A DNA stretch of 64,000 nucleotides from Defluviicoccus sp. (lineage in GTDB: Bacteria; Pseudomonadota; Alphaproteobacteria; MPNO01), in NCBI GenBank assembly GCA_022823775.1, contig JAJEHI010000030.1:1-64000 (forward strand), read 5' to 3'. This document shows, in pieces, positions 20,418 to 29,031 of the stretch. How positions within the stretch are numbered: the first letter of the stretch is position 1; each line of letters opens with the position of its first letter. The notes under the pieces are model-generated. The model made no database searches, had not been told where the DNA came from, and was given only the letters and a program-made list of their open reading frames with translations. Made by a program: the position numbers and the translations under genes.

Positions 20418-21729
20418 GAATGCCCGCCTCGCCCGCGCGGCCGCGCTGCACCGCGACGGGCGCCCGGCCGAGGCGGTTGCGGCCTACCGGGCATTGCTCG
20501 CGGTCGAGCCGGAGAGCGACGGCATCTGGCACAATATGGGCGTGGCCCTCGCGCAAACGGGCGATCCGGGCGGAGCGCTCGATGCCTTCGACCGCGCGCT
20601 GGCGCTCCGGCCCGACTACCTTCACGCTCATGTCAACCGGGGCGGGGCGCTGCAATCGCTCGGGCGCTACGCCGATGCCGCGGCCGCCTACGGCGAGGCC
20701 CTGAAGCTCGATCCGGCGCTTTACGAGATACGCCTGCGCCACGGGCTTACGCTGCTCGCGGCGGGGGACCGGGCGGCCGCGCTCCGGTCCTTTCGCGCGA
20801 CCCGGGCGATCCGACGCGATCCCGTCGCGATGGGTACGGACCATCCGTCCTTCGCCCGGTCGTCGCGCGCGAAGCTCGCCCACGACGCGGCGCAGTTCCG
20901 CCATCTCGCGGAAACCGGGCGGGAGGCCGAACGGTTCTCCGGCCTCGCCGCGCTCTACGACCGGGCGGCGGCGGGGATGCCCGACGGGACCGTGCCGTCG
21001 CCGCTGCCGGACGACATCCGCGCCGAGCTGGAGCCGACCTATAACCGGGCGGTCCACACAGGTCGGGCGGACGAGGCCGCGCCTGGCGCGCTTCACCCGT
21101 CCCTCGACGGCGCGGACGTGGAGACCCGCTATCGGGCGGACGCCTCGGGCCTCGCCGTCATCGACGCGCTGCTCGGCCCGGCGGCGCTCGATGCGCTCCA
21201 CGGGCAGATGCTCGAAAGCACGATCTGGCACGACTGCGAGCATATCCCGGGCTTTCTCGCGGCCTATCTCGAGGACGGGCTCGCCTCGCCGCTGCTGCTC
21301 CAGATCGCTGACGAGCTCCGCGCGGCGCTGCCCGACATTCTGGGTCCGCACCCGCTGACCCAGGCCTGGGCGTTCAAGTGCCTCACCGGGTCCCGGGGAA
21401 TCGACGTCCACGCCGATGCCGGGGCCGTCAGCCTCAATTTCTGGCTCACGCCGGACGAGGCCAATCTCGAACCGGAGGCGGGCGGGCTCACAATCCACCG
21501 CGCTCTCCCGCCCGAGGACTGGCCGATCGCGGACTACCACGGCGACAAGGTCATGATCCGGTCCTTCCTCGACCGGAGCGAAGCCGGCTCCGTCACCCTG
21601 CCCTACGCCCGGAACCGCGCGGTGCTGTTCCGCTCCGACCTGTTCCATGAGTCCGGGCGGGTACGCTTCCGGCCGGGTTACGCCAACCATCGGATCAACA
21701 TGACGCTGCTCTTCGGCGACAGAACCTGA
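20410..21729 (+). CDS. TPR protein with C-terminal 2OG-Fe(II) oxygenase-like domain
   Basis: A 439-residue protein starting with GTG at 20410 inside the end of the ABC ATPase gene. Residues 1-130 contain about three tetratricopeptide repeats (for example [17 protein letters not shown] and [17 protein letters not shown]). The C-terminal 200 residues look like a prolyl-hydroxylase-type jelly roll: [16 protein letters not shown] gives HxD, SDLFHES the distal His, and NHRI the 2-oxoglutarate-binding Arg. It may hydroxylate a protein or small molecule. Translational coupling to the ABC ATPase is notable; the joint role is unknown. Confidence 0.72.
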   Translation: MTENARLARAAALHRDGRPAEAVAAYRALLAVEPESDGIWHNMGVALAQTGDPGGALDAFDRALALRPDYLHAHVNRGGALQSLGRYADAAAAYGEALKLDPALYEIRLRHGLTLLAAGDRAAALRSFRATRAIRRDPVAMGTDHPSFARSSRAKLAHDAAQFRHLAETGREAERFSGLAALYDRAAAGMPDGTVPSPLPDDIRAELEPTYNRAVHTGRADEAAPGALHPSLDGADVETRYRADASGLAVIDALLGPAALDALHGQMLESTIWHDCEHIPGFLAAYLEDGLASPLLLQIADELRAALPDILGPHPLTQAWAFKCLTGSRGIDVHADAGAVSLNFWLTPDEANLEPEAGGLTIHRALPPEDWPIADYHGDKVMIRSFLDRSEAGSVTLPYARNRAVLFRSDLFHESGRVRFRPGYANHRINMTLLFGDRT

Positions 21730-21746
21730 CCGTCGCCAGGTTTGTC

Positions 21747-21790
21747 CCAAATTTGGTATTTTTCTTTATTTTGAAACAAATCCGATATAG
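21747..21790. promoter_or_regulatory. AT-rich upstream region with CCAAATTTGG palindrome
   Basis: In otherwise GC-rich DNA the gap before pyrK contains a perfect 10-bp palindrome CCAAATTTGG (21747-21756), followed by a T-rich run and TATAGG near 21785. It is a likely promoter and operator area, but no hexamer pair with good spacing stands out. Confidence 0.3.
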
Positions 21791-21822
21791 GCTGCCTGCC
21801 TCTCCAACGCGGAACACCGGCG

Positions 21823-22695
21823 ATGCAGGACTTCACCGCATCCGACAAGTACACCGCCGCCCCGGTTCGCCTGGGCGAACCGGACCCCTATCCCGACCGG
21901 GTCGCGGGCGAGTTCGTCTGCCGCGTGGTCTCGAACGACCTGGTGAACGAGTCCAACCGGCTCCTGGTGCTCGATGCGCCGGAACGCGCGCTCCGCGCCA
22001 AAGCGGGCCAGTTCTTTCATCTCCTCTGCCCTACCCCGGACGGCGCGGAAGTGTGGATGCGCCGGCCCATGAGCATCTACCGCATCGACCGGGCCGGCGG
22101 GCGGCTGGAGTTCCTCTACAAGTGCGAGGGGCGCGGCACGCTCGGCATGTCGATGCTGGAGCCCGGCGGCGAGTTCAATATCGCGGGTCCGCTCGGCATC
22201 GGCTTCAGCCTCGAGCCCGGCTGGAAGAACATCGTCGTGCTGGGTCGCGGCGTCGGGCTCGCGACGCTCGCGCCGCTCTCCCAGCTCGCGGTCGAGCACG
22301 ACGTGAAAATCGCCGCGATCCTGAGCGCGCGCACCCCCGAGCTCCTGATGTCGCGCGACTTCTTCGCCGAGCTCGGGGCGGAGGTCATGACCGTCGTCGA
22401 CAGCGACGGATCGAGCGCGGTCGAGAACGTCGAGGCGATCCTGGAAGGACTCATCGCCGACGGGAAGGCGGACGCGTTCTTCACCTGCGGGTCGAACCGC
22501 CTGCTGATGCTGATGAAGCGGCTCGGAGCGGCGCACGGCATCCCGGGCCAGGTGGCGATGGAGCAGCTGATGTGCTGCGCGCTCGGCGCCTGCTACATCT
22601 GCGTGCGCACGTTCGAGGTGGACGGCAAGCGGGTTCTCAAGCGGGTGTGCCGGGAAGGACCCGTCTTCGATATCCAGGAGGCCGTGGGATGGTAG
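21823..22695 (+). CDS. pyrK: Dihydroorotate dehydrogenase electron-transfer subunit (PyrK-like)
   Basis: A 290-residue ferredoxin-reductase-fold protein with FAD- and NAD-binding regions (RRPMSIYRID, VLGRGVGLATLAPL). The C-terminal cysteines CCALGACYIC ... VC match the 2Fe-2S cluster of PyrK. It passes electrons between PyrD and NAD in class 1B enzymes. The N terminus is about 30 residues longer than Lactococcus PyrK. Its stop overlaps the start of pyrD by 7 bases, strongly implying one complex. A related flavoprotein acting with a dihydropyrimidine dehydrogenase remains possible. Confidence 0.85.
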   Translation: MQDFTASDKYTAAPVRLGEPDPYPDRVAGEFVCRVVSNDLVNESNRLLVLDAPERALRAKAGQFFHLLCPTPDGAEVWMRRPMSIYRIDRAGGRLEFLYKCEGRGTLGMSMLEPGGEFNIAGPLGIGFSLEPGWKNIVVLGRGVGLATLAPLSQLAVEHDVKIAAILSARTPELLMSRDFFAELGAEVMTVVDSDGSSAVENVEAILEGLIADGKADAFFTCGSNRLLMLMKRLGAAHGIPGQVAMEQLMCCALGACYICVRTFEVDGKRVLKRVCREGPVFDIQEAVGW

Positions 22696-23636
22696 ATCTT
22701 TCGATCAGGATCGGGGACGTCGACCTCGCCAACCCGGTGATGCCCGCCTCGGGCGCGTTTTCCTGGGAATACGCCGACGTGATCGACCTCAACCGGCTGG
22801 GCGGGCTGGTCGCCAAGACCATCTGCAAGGAGCCCCGCAACGGCAATCCGACGCCGCGCATGGCCGAGACCGAAGCCGGAATCATCCAGTCGATCGGCCT
22901 GCCCGGGAAGGGCGTCTACTATTTCCTCGACAACATCGTGCCCGAGTACAAGAAATTCACCCCGCCCTTCATCGCCAGCATTTCGGCCGAGACGGCCGAC
23001 GAGTTCGCCGAGATGTGCTCGATCCTGAGCGTCCCCGAGATCGACGTGCTGGAGGTCAACATCTCCTGCCCGACCCGGAACGCGACGGGCGGCAATTTTT
23101 CGCTGCACGAGGAGCATACGGCGAAGGTGATGCGCGACATCCGCGCCGCCACCGATCACCCGGTCTGGGCGAAGCTGTCGCCGAACGCCGGCGATATCGT
23201 CTCGATCGCGGTCGCCGCCGAGGAAGCGGGCGCCGACGCGCTGGTGATCGCCAATACCTTCCTGTCGCTCAAGATCCGGACCGACAATTTCCGCCCGGCG
23301 CTTGGCAACAAGTTCGGCGGGCTGGTCTCGCCGGCGCTCAAACCCATCGTGCTCAGGATGGTCTATCAGGTCGCGAAGGAGGTCACCGTGCCGGTCATCG
23401 GCATCGGGGGCGTCACCAAGGCCGAGGACGTGGTCGAGTACATGCTGGCCGGCGCGCACGGCGTCGGTATCGGCTATGCCGGGTTCCGCAATCCGACCGC
23501 GCTGACCGCCATCATCGACGACCTCCAAGAATGGTGCGAGGCGCGCGGCATCGAGCGGATCACCGACCTGATCGGCGCGGTGCGCGACGACGACATGGAG
23601 ACCGACACGCTGGTTGCCGCCTCCGCCGGGGTGTAA
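22689..23636 (+). CDS. pyrD: Dihydroorotate dehydrogenase, class 1B catalytic subunit
   Basis: A 315-residue FMN TIM-barrel enzyme oxidising dihydroorotate to orotate in pyrimidine synthesis. Motifs are NPVMPASGAF, a catalytic cysteine in EVNISCPTRNATGG, WAKLSPNAGD, and the phosphate-binding VIGIGGVTKAED. Cys as catalytic base marks class 1 (class 2 uses Ser). The partner PyrK gene overlaps upstream. Most alphaproteobacteria carry the membrane class 2 PyrD, so this soluble NAD-linked pair may be an extra or acquired enzyme. Confidence 0.87.
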   Translation: MVDLSIRIGDVDLANPVMPASGAFSWEYADVIDLNRLGGLVAKTICKEPRNGNPTPRMAETEAGIIQSIGLPGKGVYYFLDNIVPEYKKFTPPFIASISAETADEFAEMCSILSVPEIDVLEVNISCPTRNATGGNFSLHEEHTAKVMRDIRAATDHPVWAKLSPNAGDIVSIAVAAEEAGADALVIANTFLSLKIRTDNFRPALGNKFGGLVSPALKPIVLRMVYQVAKEVTVPVIGIGGVTKAEDVVEYMLAGAHGVGIGYAGFRNPTALTAIIDDLQEWCEARGIERITDLIGAVRDDDMETDTLVAASAGV

Positions 23637-23646
23637 CGCCCGCGGC

Positions 23647-23823
23647 TCAGTTGGTGGACCGTGTGTCCTGCTCCTGCGCCTCGTAGGCGCGCAGGCGCTT
23701 TTCCTGCTCGCCGGCGGCCTCCGCCACGATCCTTTCGAGGATCCGGTCGTCGGTGACCTCTCCGGGCCGGCGAAGGGCGCGGAGCTTCTTCAGAACTTCT
23801 TCCGAGACGACGATCGTCGGCAC
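23647..23823 (-). CDS. Small VapB-like predicted antitoxin or DNA-binding protein
   Basis: A 58-residue protein starting GTG at 23823 with a strong GGGAGGG upstream. The N-terminal half PTIVVSEEVLKKLRALRR resembles the short VapB-type antitoxin family, followed by a helical, charged tail. No toxin (PIN-domain) gene is adjacent; the next gene upstream is the selenoprotein, 22 bp away. It could equally be an uncharacterised small protein co-transcribed with the selenoprotein gene. Confidence 0.5.
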   Translation of the reverse strand: MPTIVVSEEVLKKLRALRRPGEVTDDRILERIVAEAAGEQEKRLRAYEAQEQDTRSTN

Positions 23824-23845
23824 GCGGCCCTCCCTCGCACAGGCG

Positions 23846-24523
23846 CTACAGGAGCGCCTTGAGCGCATCCTCGAAGGCTTCGTCGTCCCAGCCGAACGGC
23901 CCCTTCGCCCCGGCATAGGCGACCTTGCCGTCGGCGTCGATCAGGAACTGGCGCATCGGCAGGCCGACATATTTCTCTTCCACGTCGTTGTCGATACGGT
24001 CGACCAGCATCGGCATGTCGATATCGAGGGCGAGCTGACAGGCCGAGGCGACCTCGGTGCGTTCGTCGTCGGTGGTCGGCTCGTCGTAGATGACGTCCTC
24101 GATCAGGTTGTTGGGCACCTGCCAGCCGTTGGCGGGATGCGCTTCCCGGATGTAGATAAGGAAGAACTCGACCCGGTCCTTGTAGGTTTCGTAGAGCTCG
24201 TTAAGGCGCACGGCCTTGCCGCGGAACGGGGGTCAGGTGAACGAGCCGAACGCGATGGCGACCGGCTTCCCCCTGTAGTCCGAGAGGCGCACCTGCTCGC
24301 CCGTCCGCTTGCGGTCGCGGTCGAGCCGGTCGGCGACGAAATCGGGCGCCGTCGAGCCCACCCGGGGCACCGCCGCCTCGCGCGCCTTCTGCTCCTCCAT
24401 GTGGGCGTCGAACTGCGCCTCGGTGATATCCGAGATTTCGAGCCATACGTCCCGCCGCTGCACCATGTCCATGGCGCGGTACTCTTCGAGCGTCACCGGG
24501 CTCTCGGTCGCCGCGTTCGCCAT
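23846..24523 (-). CDS. Iodothyronine-deiodinase-like selenoprotein (in-frame TGA = Sec97)
   Basis: One 225-residue thioredoxin-fold protein is interrupted by a TGA at 24235-24233. Before it the frame ends AIAFGSFT; immediately after, in the same frame, it continues PPFRGKAVRLNELYETY. The joined active site FGSFT-U-PPF is the deiodinase motif (FGSCT-U-PPF in vertebrate DIO). Further conserved landmarks follow: YIREAHPANGW, PMLVDRIDN and DGKVAYAGAKGPFGW. The ATG at 24523 has AAAGGAA upstream. A SECIS-like hairpin follows the TGA. Bacterial relatives are presumed redox enzymes; thyroid-hormone activity is not implied. Conventional calling yields two false genes, with 96 and 121 residues. Confidence 0.9.
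24203..24217 (-). promoter_or_regulatory. Bacterial SECIS-like hairpin
   Basis: On the mRNA strand, 15 bases after the TGA, AAGGC pairs with GCCTT around the five-base loop CGTGC. The loop holds a GU, as in bacterial SECIS elements recognised by SelB, and stands about 20 bases from the UGA, inside the usual range. An alternative stem CGCGGC/GCCGTG overlaps it. Confidence 0.55.
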
Positions 24524-24603
24524 ATGCAGGTTCCTTTCCGCGCTCTCGCGATCACCTCAACTTAGGCGAGGCGAACCGGGGCTTCAACGGGCGCCGGCGG
24601 GTG

Positions 24604-24996
24604 TCAGATCACTTCCCGCGAGCCGTCGGAGTAGCGGATCTTCACCGTCACCGTCCCTTCGTTCATCAGCCACGGGCGGACGGTGAAGGAGCGCGCGCCG
24701 GAGGAATGCATCGGGTCGGACGCGGCGATCTCCTTCGCCTCCTCCAGGCTGCCTGCGCGGATGATGACCATCCCCTCGCCCAGCCATTCGGTCTCGTCGT
24801 CGGTCCAGAACGGCCCGGCGCCGAACATGATGCCGCGCTCTTCCAGCGAGACCTGGAACTCGAGATGCGGCCCGATGTTCTCCATCACCGGGCCGAGCCC
24901 GTCGGTCGGGGTCGTGAAGACGACATAGAGCTGCTTCTGCAGCATGCCCTCGCAGGCATTCATTACGTCTTCCTTCATCACCTTGGGGCCGGACAT
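24604..24996 (-). CDS. YciI-like (YCII-related) protein
   Basis: A 130-residue alpha-beta protein of the YCII-related family: LYVVFTTPTDGL, LEERGIMFGAGPFW, GEGMVIIRAGSLEEAKEIAASDPMH. The last segment is the family's conserved Asp-Pro helix end. Start ATG 24996 is preferred over 25002 because AAGGAG lies six bases before it. Function is not established for most of the family; some act in degradation pathways of chlorinated or aromatic compounds. It lies 80 bp upstream of the selenoprotein gene on the same strand. Confidence 0.78.
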   Translation of the reverse strand: MSGPKVMKEDVMNACEGMLQKQLYVVFTTPTDGLGPVMENIGPHLEFQVSLEERGIMFGAGPFWTDDETEWLGEGMVIIRAGSLEEAKEIAASDPMHSSGARSFTVRPWLMNEGTVTVKIRYSDGSREVI

Positions 24997-25015
24997 GATC
25001 ATCTCCTTCTGTGGG

Positions 25016-25426
25016 TCAGCGGAACGAAGCGCGGAAGCGGCGCGCGAAGTCTCTCTTGTGGCAACGCTGCCAGACCTCGACGGTCCACGGCGTACCGGTC
25101 GGGCGGGCGAGCGGGCCGGCGACGAACACCCGCGCCCTCACCGTTCGTCCGTCATCGACCAGGACGGTGCGCTCGGCGTCTACATATTCGTCGCTCTCGA
25201 ACTCCGCAAGGCGGCGGACCGCGTGACGATCCAGCCCTTCGGCGAGCAAGCCCTCGACCGCATCCCCGGCGGCGGGGATCGCGACCGGATAATGGCGGCC
25301 CCGGATATAGACACGCCGATAACCGGGAAGCCGGGCCTTGCGCAGTGGCCGCCGATTTATCCATGAACCGAGGATGTGGGCCCGGACATCGGGATCGAGC
25401 AGCGTGCCGTAAAAGAAATAGCGCAC
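25016..25426 (-). CDS. AIG2-like gamma-glutamylcyclotransferase family protein
   Basis: A 136-residue GGCT-fold protein with the signature YFFYGTLLDP at the N terminus, RRVYIRGRHYPVAIP, and a candidate catalytic Glu in LAEFESDEYV. Such proteins form pyroglutamate from gamma-glutamyl amines, or are tolerance factors of unknown substrate. It sits between the YciI-like and nicotinamidase-like genes, all on the minus strand with 5-20 bp spacing, so they are likely one operon. Confidence 0.8.
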   Translation of the reverse strand: MRYFFYGTLLDPDVRAHILGSWINRRPLRKARLPGYRRVYIRGRHYPVAIPAAGDAVEGLLAEGLDRHAVRRLAEFESDEYVDAERTVLVDDGRTVRARVFVAGPLARPTGTPWTVEVWQRCHKRDFARRFRASFR

Positions 25427-25431
25427 CGGCC

Positions 25432-26163
25432 TCAGCGAACCTCCGCCGCCAGCAGGGCGCCTCGCGATGCCATGAAGTAGAGGCCGAGATGGTGCGCCAG
25501 CGCCTGCGGGTGGGACGCGGTTTCCGGCAGTCCCAGCTCCGCCGCGGTCTCCAGATCCAGCCCGTAGGTCGCGCAGCCGGGCTCGTAGACCACGATTTCG
25601 GCGAGCTCAGGCATCAGCCCGTGGTTGCGCGCCGACAGCATGGTCAGCACGAAGTCCATCACGCAGATATCGGTGCAGATACCGACCACCAGCGCGGTCT
25701 CGATGCGTCCGGCGCGCGCCCAGTCGACGATCCGGTTGACGCCGCCTTCCGCGTCGATCGCGCCGACGAAACCGTTGATGCAGTCCTTCTCGATCAGCGT
25801 CGCGTGCTCGCAATCGTGCAGCCAGACGAGTTCCGGCACCAGCTCCTCCTGCCCGGTGCCGCGCTCGCAATGGGGCGGATAGGGCGGCTCCGGCTTGCCT
25901 GGCGTGTGGGTGTCGAGAAAGGCCGCGATCGGCCAGCCCCGGTCGGCGAAGCGGCGCGCGAGGCGGTCGGTCTCCTCGACCATGCGGCTGACCTGCGGGT
26001 TGGGAACGGGCGGCGCGAGGGGTCCGGCGCCTACGGTCGCGAAGCCGTTCACCTCGTCCACGATGACGAGGCCGGTGCGCTGCGCCGCCGCGTCGAACGG
26101 CGCCGTCGCGATCGGCATGTGAGTCCGAAGCCCCTGCAAGAGGGTGTCGATGTCCGCGCTCAT
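25432..26163 (-). CDS. Isochorismatase-family cysteine hydrolase (nicotinamidase-like)
   Basis: A 243-residue hydrolase. The catalytic Asp is in VIVDEVNGF, the Lys in IEKDCINGF, and the Cys in VGICTDICVMDF, the D-K-C triad of nicotinamidase and isochorismatase proteins. DTHTPGKPEPPYPPHC resembles the metal-site segment of PncA (DxHxxxH) but with changes. It probably cleaves an amide such as nicotinamide. The stop lies 5 bp before the GGCT gene start. Confidence 0.85.
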   Translation of the reverse strand: MSADIDTLLQGLRTHMPIATAPFDAAAQRTGLVIVDEVNGFATVGAGPLAPPVPNPQVSRMVEETDRLARRFADRGWPIAAFLDTHTPGKPEPPYPPHCERGTGQEELVPELVWLHDCEHATLIEKDCINGFVGAIDAEGGVNRIVDWARAGRIETALVVGICTDICVMDFVLTMLSARNHGLMPELAEIVVYEPGCATYGLDLETAAELGLPETASHPQALAHHLGLYFMASRGALLAAEVR

Positions 26164-26199
26164 CCCCAGCCTCCGCGATCGGTATGCGAGGAGGAAAGT

Positions 26200-27582
26200 C
26201 TACATGTCGGGAGCGTCGACGCCAGATTCGTCGAGCTGCCGGCGGAGCGATGCCTTGAGGCGGTCGAGCCCGTCCTCGTCCACCGCCTCGCAGCGCGCGA
26301 CCAGGGCTTCCTCGGTGTTGGACGCCCTGAGCAGCCACCACCCGTCCCCGGTACGGACGCGAACGCCGTCGACCTCGCTCATCTCCGCTCCGTCTTTGCG
26401 CAAACGACCGCGGATTTCCTCGACCACCCCGAACTTGCGCGAACCGTCGCATGGGAATCGAAGCTCGGGCGTGGCGATTGCCGCCGGCAGGCGATCGCGG
26501 ATTTCCGCCAGGGTCGAGCAGGAGCGGGAGAGGAAACCGAGAAGCCGGACCGCGGCATAGATCGCGTCGTCGTAACCGAAATATCGGTCGGCGATAAAGA
26601 CGTGCCCGCTCATCTCGCCGGCGAGCGGCGCGCCGGTTTCCGCCATCTTCGCCTTGATCAGCGAATGCCCGCTGCTCCACATCAGCGGTACCCCGCCCAG
26701 GCGCGCGATCTCGTCGAACAGGAACTGGCTCGCCTTCACGTCGGCGATCACCGTCGCGCCGGGGTGCCGCGCGAGCACGTCGCGCGCGAGCAGCATCAGG
26801 ATCTGGTCGCCCCACAGGATTCGGCCGGCGCCGTCGACGACGCCGATCCGGTCGCCGTCGCCGTCGAAGGCGATGCCGGCCTCGCACCCTTCGGCGGTCA
26901 CCGCGCCGATCAACTGGCGGAGATTGTCCGCCACGGTGGGATCGGGGTGGTGCGAGGGGAAGGTTCCGTCGATCTCCTCGTTGAGCAGGATGTGCGTGCC
27001 GGGCAGGCGCGCGCACAGCATCCGCATCGCCTCGCCGGCGGAGCCGTTACCGGCATCCCATGCAACCCTGAGCGGACGGCCGCCGTGGTAGTCCAGGGCG
27101 ATCCGGTCGACATAGGCATCGAGGACCGACCTGTCCTCCCTCGTGCCGCGACCGGATTCGAACGCCTCCCCGGCCACGATCCGGCCGAGCCCCGCGATGT
27201 CCTCGCCGTGGAACGAGCCGGACGCCATCTGGAACTTGAAGCCGTTATGGTCGGGCGGGTTGTGGGAGCCCGAGACCATCACGCCGGCATCGGCCTCGAA
27301 CTTCTTCACCGCGAAATAAAGCATCGGCGTCGGACCGAGACCGACGCGCATCACGCGCGCTCCGGCGCCCGCCAGACCGTCCACCAGCGCCGCTTCGAGC
27401 GCGGGCGAATGCAGGCGCCCGTCATAGCCGACGCAGACCGAACGGCCTCCGCTCTTGCGCACGACCGTGGCGAAGGCGCGCCCGATGGCCTCCGCGTCGT
27501 CCGGCGACAAGGTCTGTCCCACGATCCCGCGAATGTCGTAGGCCCGCAGGATCGACGGGTGGAGCGACCTCGCCGCGCTCAT
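26200..27582 (-). CDS. Phosphomannomutase/phosphoglucomutase
   Basis: A 460-residue alpha-D-phosphohexomutase that interconverts hexose 1- and 6-phosphates for polysaccharide synthesis. Motifs are the phosphoserine loop GVMVSGSHNPPDHNG, the metal loop AFDGDGDRIGVVD, sugar-binding GEMSGHVF, and RASNTEEALVARC for phosphate binding. The N terminus HPSILRAYDIRG is typical of AlgC/PgmG. Its ATG at 27582 overlaps the stop of the UDP-glucose dehydrogenase gene by 4 bp, so both feed one sugar-nucleotide pathway. Confidence 0.93.
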   Translation of the reverse strand: MSAARSLHPSILRAYDIRGIVGQTLSPDDAEAIGRAFATVVRKSGGRSVCVGYDGRLHSPALEAALVDGLAGAGARVMRVGLGPTPMLYFAVKKFEADAGVMVSGSHNPPDHNGFKFQMASGSFHGEDIAGLGRIVAGEAFESGRGTREDRSVLDAYVDRIALDYHGGRPLRVAWDAGNGSAGEAMRMLCARLPGTHILLNEEIDGTFPSHHPDPTVADNLRQLIGAVTAEGCEAGIAFDGDGDRIGVVDGAGRILWGDQILMLLARDVLARHPGATVIADVKASQFLFDEIARLGGVPLMWSSGHSLIKAKMAETGAPLAGEMSGHVFIADRYFGYDDAIYAAVRLLGFLSRSCSTLAEIRDRLPAAIATPELRFPCDGSRKFGVVEEIRGRLRKDGAEMSEVDGVRVRTGDGWWLLRASNTEEALVARCEAVDEDGLDRLKASLRRQLDESGVDAPDM

Positions 27583-28904
27583 GCCGCGCCTTCGACCGTC
27601 CTGCGCCCGACGCTCCGATAGTCGAAAGAGGCGTTTTCCATCTCGTCGAGCTCGTAGATGTTGCGCATATCGACGATCGTCGGCGTCTTCATCAGCGCGC
27701 GCACGCGCGAGAGGTCGAGGGCGCGGAACTCGTTCCATTCGGTGACGATGGCGAGGCAGTCCGCGCCTTCCATCGCGGCGTAGGCGTCCTCGCACCATTC
27801 GACCCCGCCGAACAGGCGCCTGGCCGCGTCCATCCCTTGCGGATCGAAGGCCCGGAGGTTCGCGCCGCGCTCAAGAAGCCCGGCCAGGATGCCGAGGCCG
27901 GGACTCTCCCTGATGTCGTCCGTATTGGGCTTGAAGGTGATCCCGAGCACCGCGATGCGCCTGCCCGAGACCGAACCGCCGCAGGCCGCCTCGACCTTGT
28001 CGATCATGCGCCGCACCCGAGCCTCGTTGGCCTCGACGACGGCTTCGACGATCCGCACCGGCGTTCCCGCCTGCCGCGCGGCGGATACGAGCGCGCGCGT
28101 GTCCTTGGGCAGGCAGGAGCCGCCATAGCCCGGCCCCGCATGGAGGAACTTGGAACCGATGCGCCCGTCGAGCCCGATCCCGCGGGCGACGTCCTGCACG
28201 TCGGCTCCCACCTTTTCGCAAAGATCGGCGATCTCGTTGATGAAGGTGATCTTGGTCGCGAGGAAGGCGTTGGCGGCGTACTTGATCATCTCCGCGGTCT
28301 CGAGCGCGGTCAGGACGATCGGGGTCTCCAGCAGGTAGAGCGGGCGGTAGACGGCCTGCAGGATCCGCGCGGCACGCTCGCTCTCGACCCCGATCACCAC
28401 CCGGTCGGGGCGCATGAAGTCGCCGATCGCCGAACCCTCGCGGAGGAACTCGGGGTTGGAGGCGATGTCGAACGTCTCCGGCGGGCGGTGCTTTGCTACG
28501 AGCTTTCCGATCTCGCGGCCGGTGCCGACCGGGACGGTCGATTTCATAACGATGACCTTGTAGCCGTCGTCCATGCAGCGGGCGACGTCCTCGGCCGCCT
28601 CGCGAACGTTATGGAGGTCGGCCCGGCCGTCGCCGTGGCGGCCCGGGGTTCCGACCGCGATGAAAACCGCCTCCGAACCCGCCACGGCGTCTTCGGTCTC
28701 GGTGGTGAAGGAGAGCCGGCCGGCGCGGGCGTTGGATCGGACCAGGGATTCGAGTCCGGGCTCGTAGATCGGAATTTCGCCGTCCCGCAGCATGTCGATC
28801 TTCGACGGGTCCCGGTCGACGCACACCACGTCGATTCCGAACTCCGAAAAGCAGGCGCCGGACACAAGACCGACATAACCCGCACCGATCATTCCGATGC
28901 GCAT
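27579..28904 (-). CDS. ugd: UDP-glucose 6-dehydrogenase
   Basis: A 441-residue NAD-dependent enzyme making UDP-glucuronate, a precursor of envelope polysaccharides. It has the Rossmann GAGYVGLVSGACFSEFG, the NPEFLREG segment, and the catalytic cysteine in GPGYGGSCLPKDT, followed by LGITFKPNTDDIRESP. The ATG at 28904 gives the usual MRIGMIGAGYVGL start. It precedes and overlaps the phosphohexomutase gene. Confidence 0.95.
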   Translation of the reverse strand: MRIGMIGAGYVGLVSGACFSEFGIDVVCVDRDPSKIDMLRDGEIPIYEPGLESLVRSNARAGRLSFTTETEDAVAGSEAVFIAVGTPGRHGDGRADLHNVREAAEDVARCMDDGYKVIVMKSTVPVGTGREIGKLVAKHRPPETFDIASNPEFLREGSAIGDFMRPDRVVIGVESERAARILQAVYRPLYLLETPIVLTALETAEMIKYAANAFLATKITFINEIADLCEKVGADVQDVARGIGLDGRIGSKFLHAGPGYGGSCLPKDTRALVSAARQAGTPVRIVEAVVEANEARVRRMIDKVEAACGGSVSGRRIAVLGITFKPNTDDIRESPGLGILAGLLERGANLRAFDPQGMDAARRLFGGVEWCEDAYAAMEGADCLAIVTEWNEFRALDLSRVRALMKTPTIVDMRNIYELDEMENASFDYRSVGRRTVEGAA

Positions 28905-29031
28905 CCCTCGAACCCTTGCTCCTGGATTGCCGGGCGGGGAACGGACGGCAAAGCGGACCGCGCCGACACCCGGGACCGCGCTTTGTGCCACGCATCACGG
29001 ACAGGCGCAATCGAACCGGAGCGCCGGCCCT

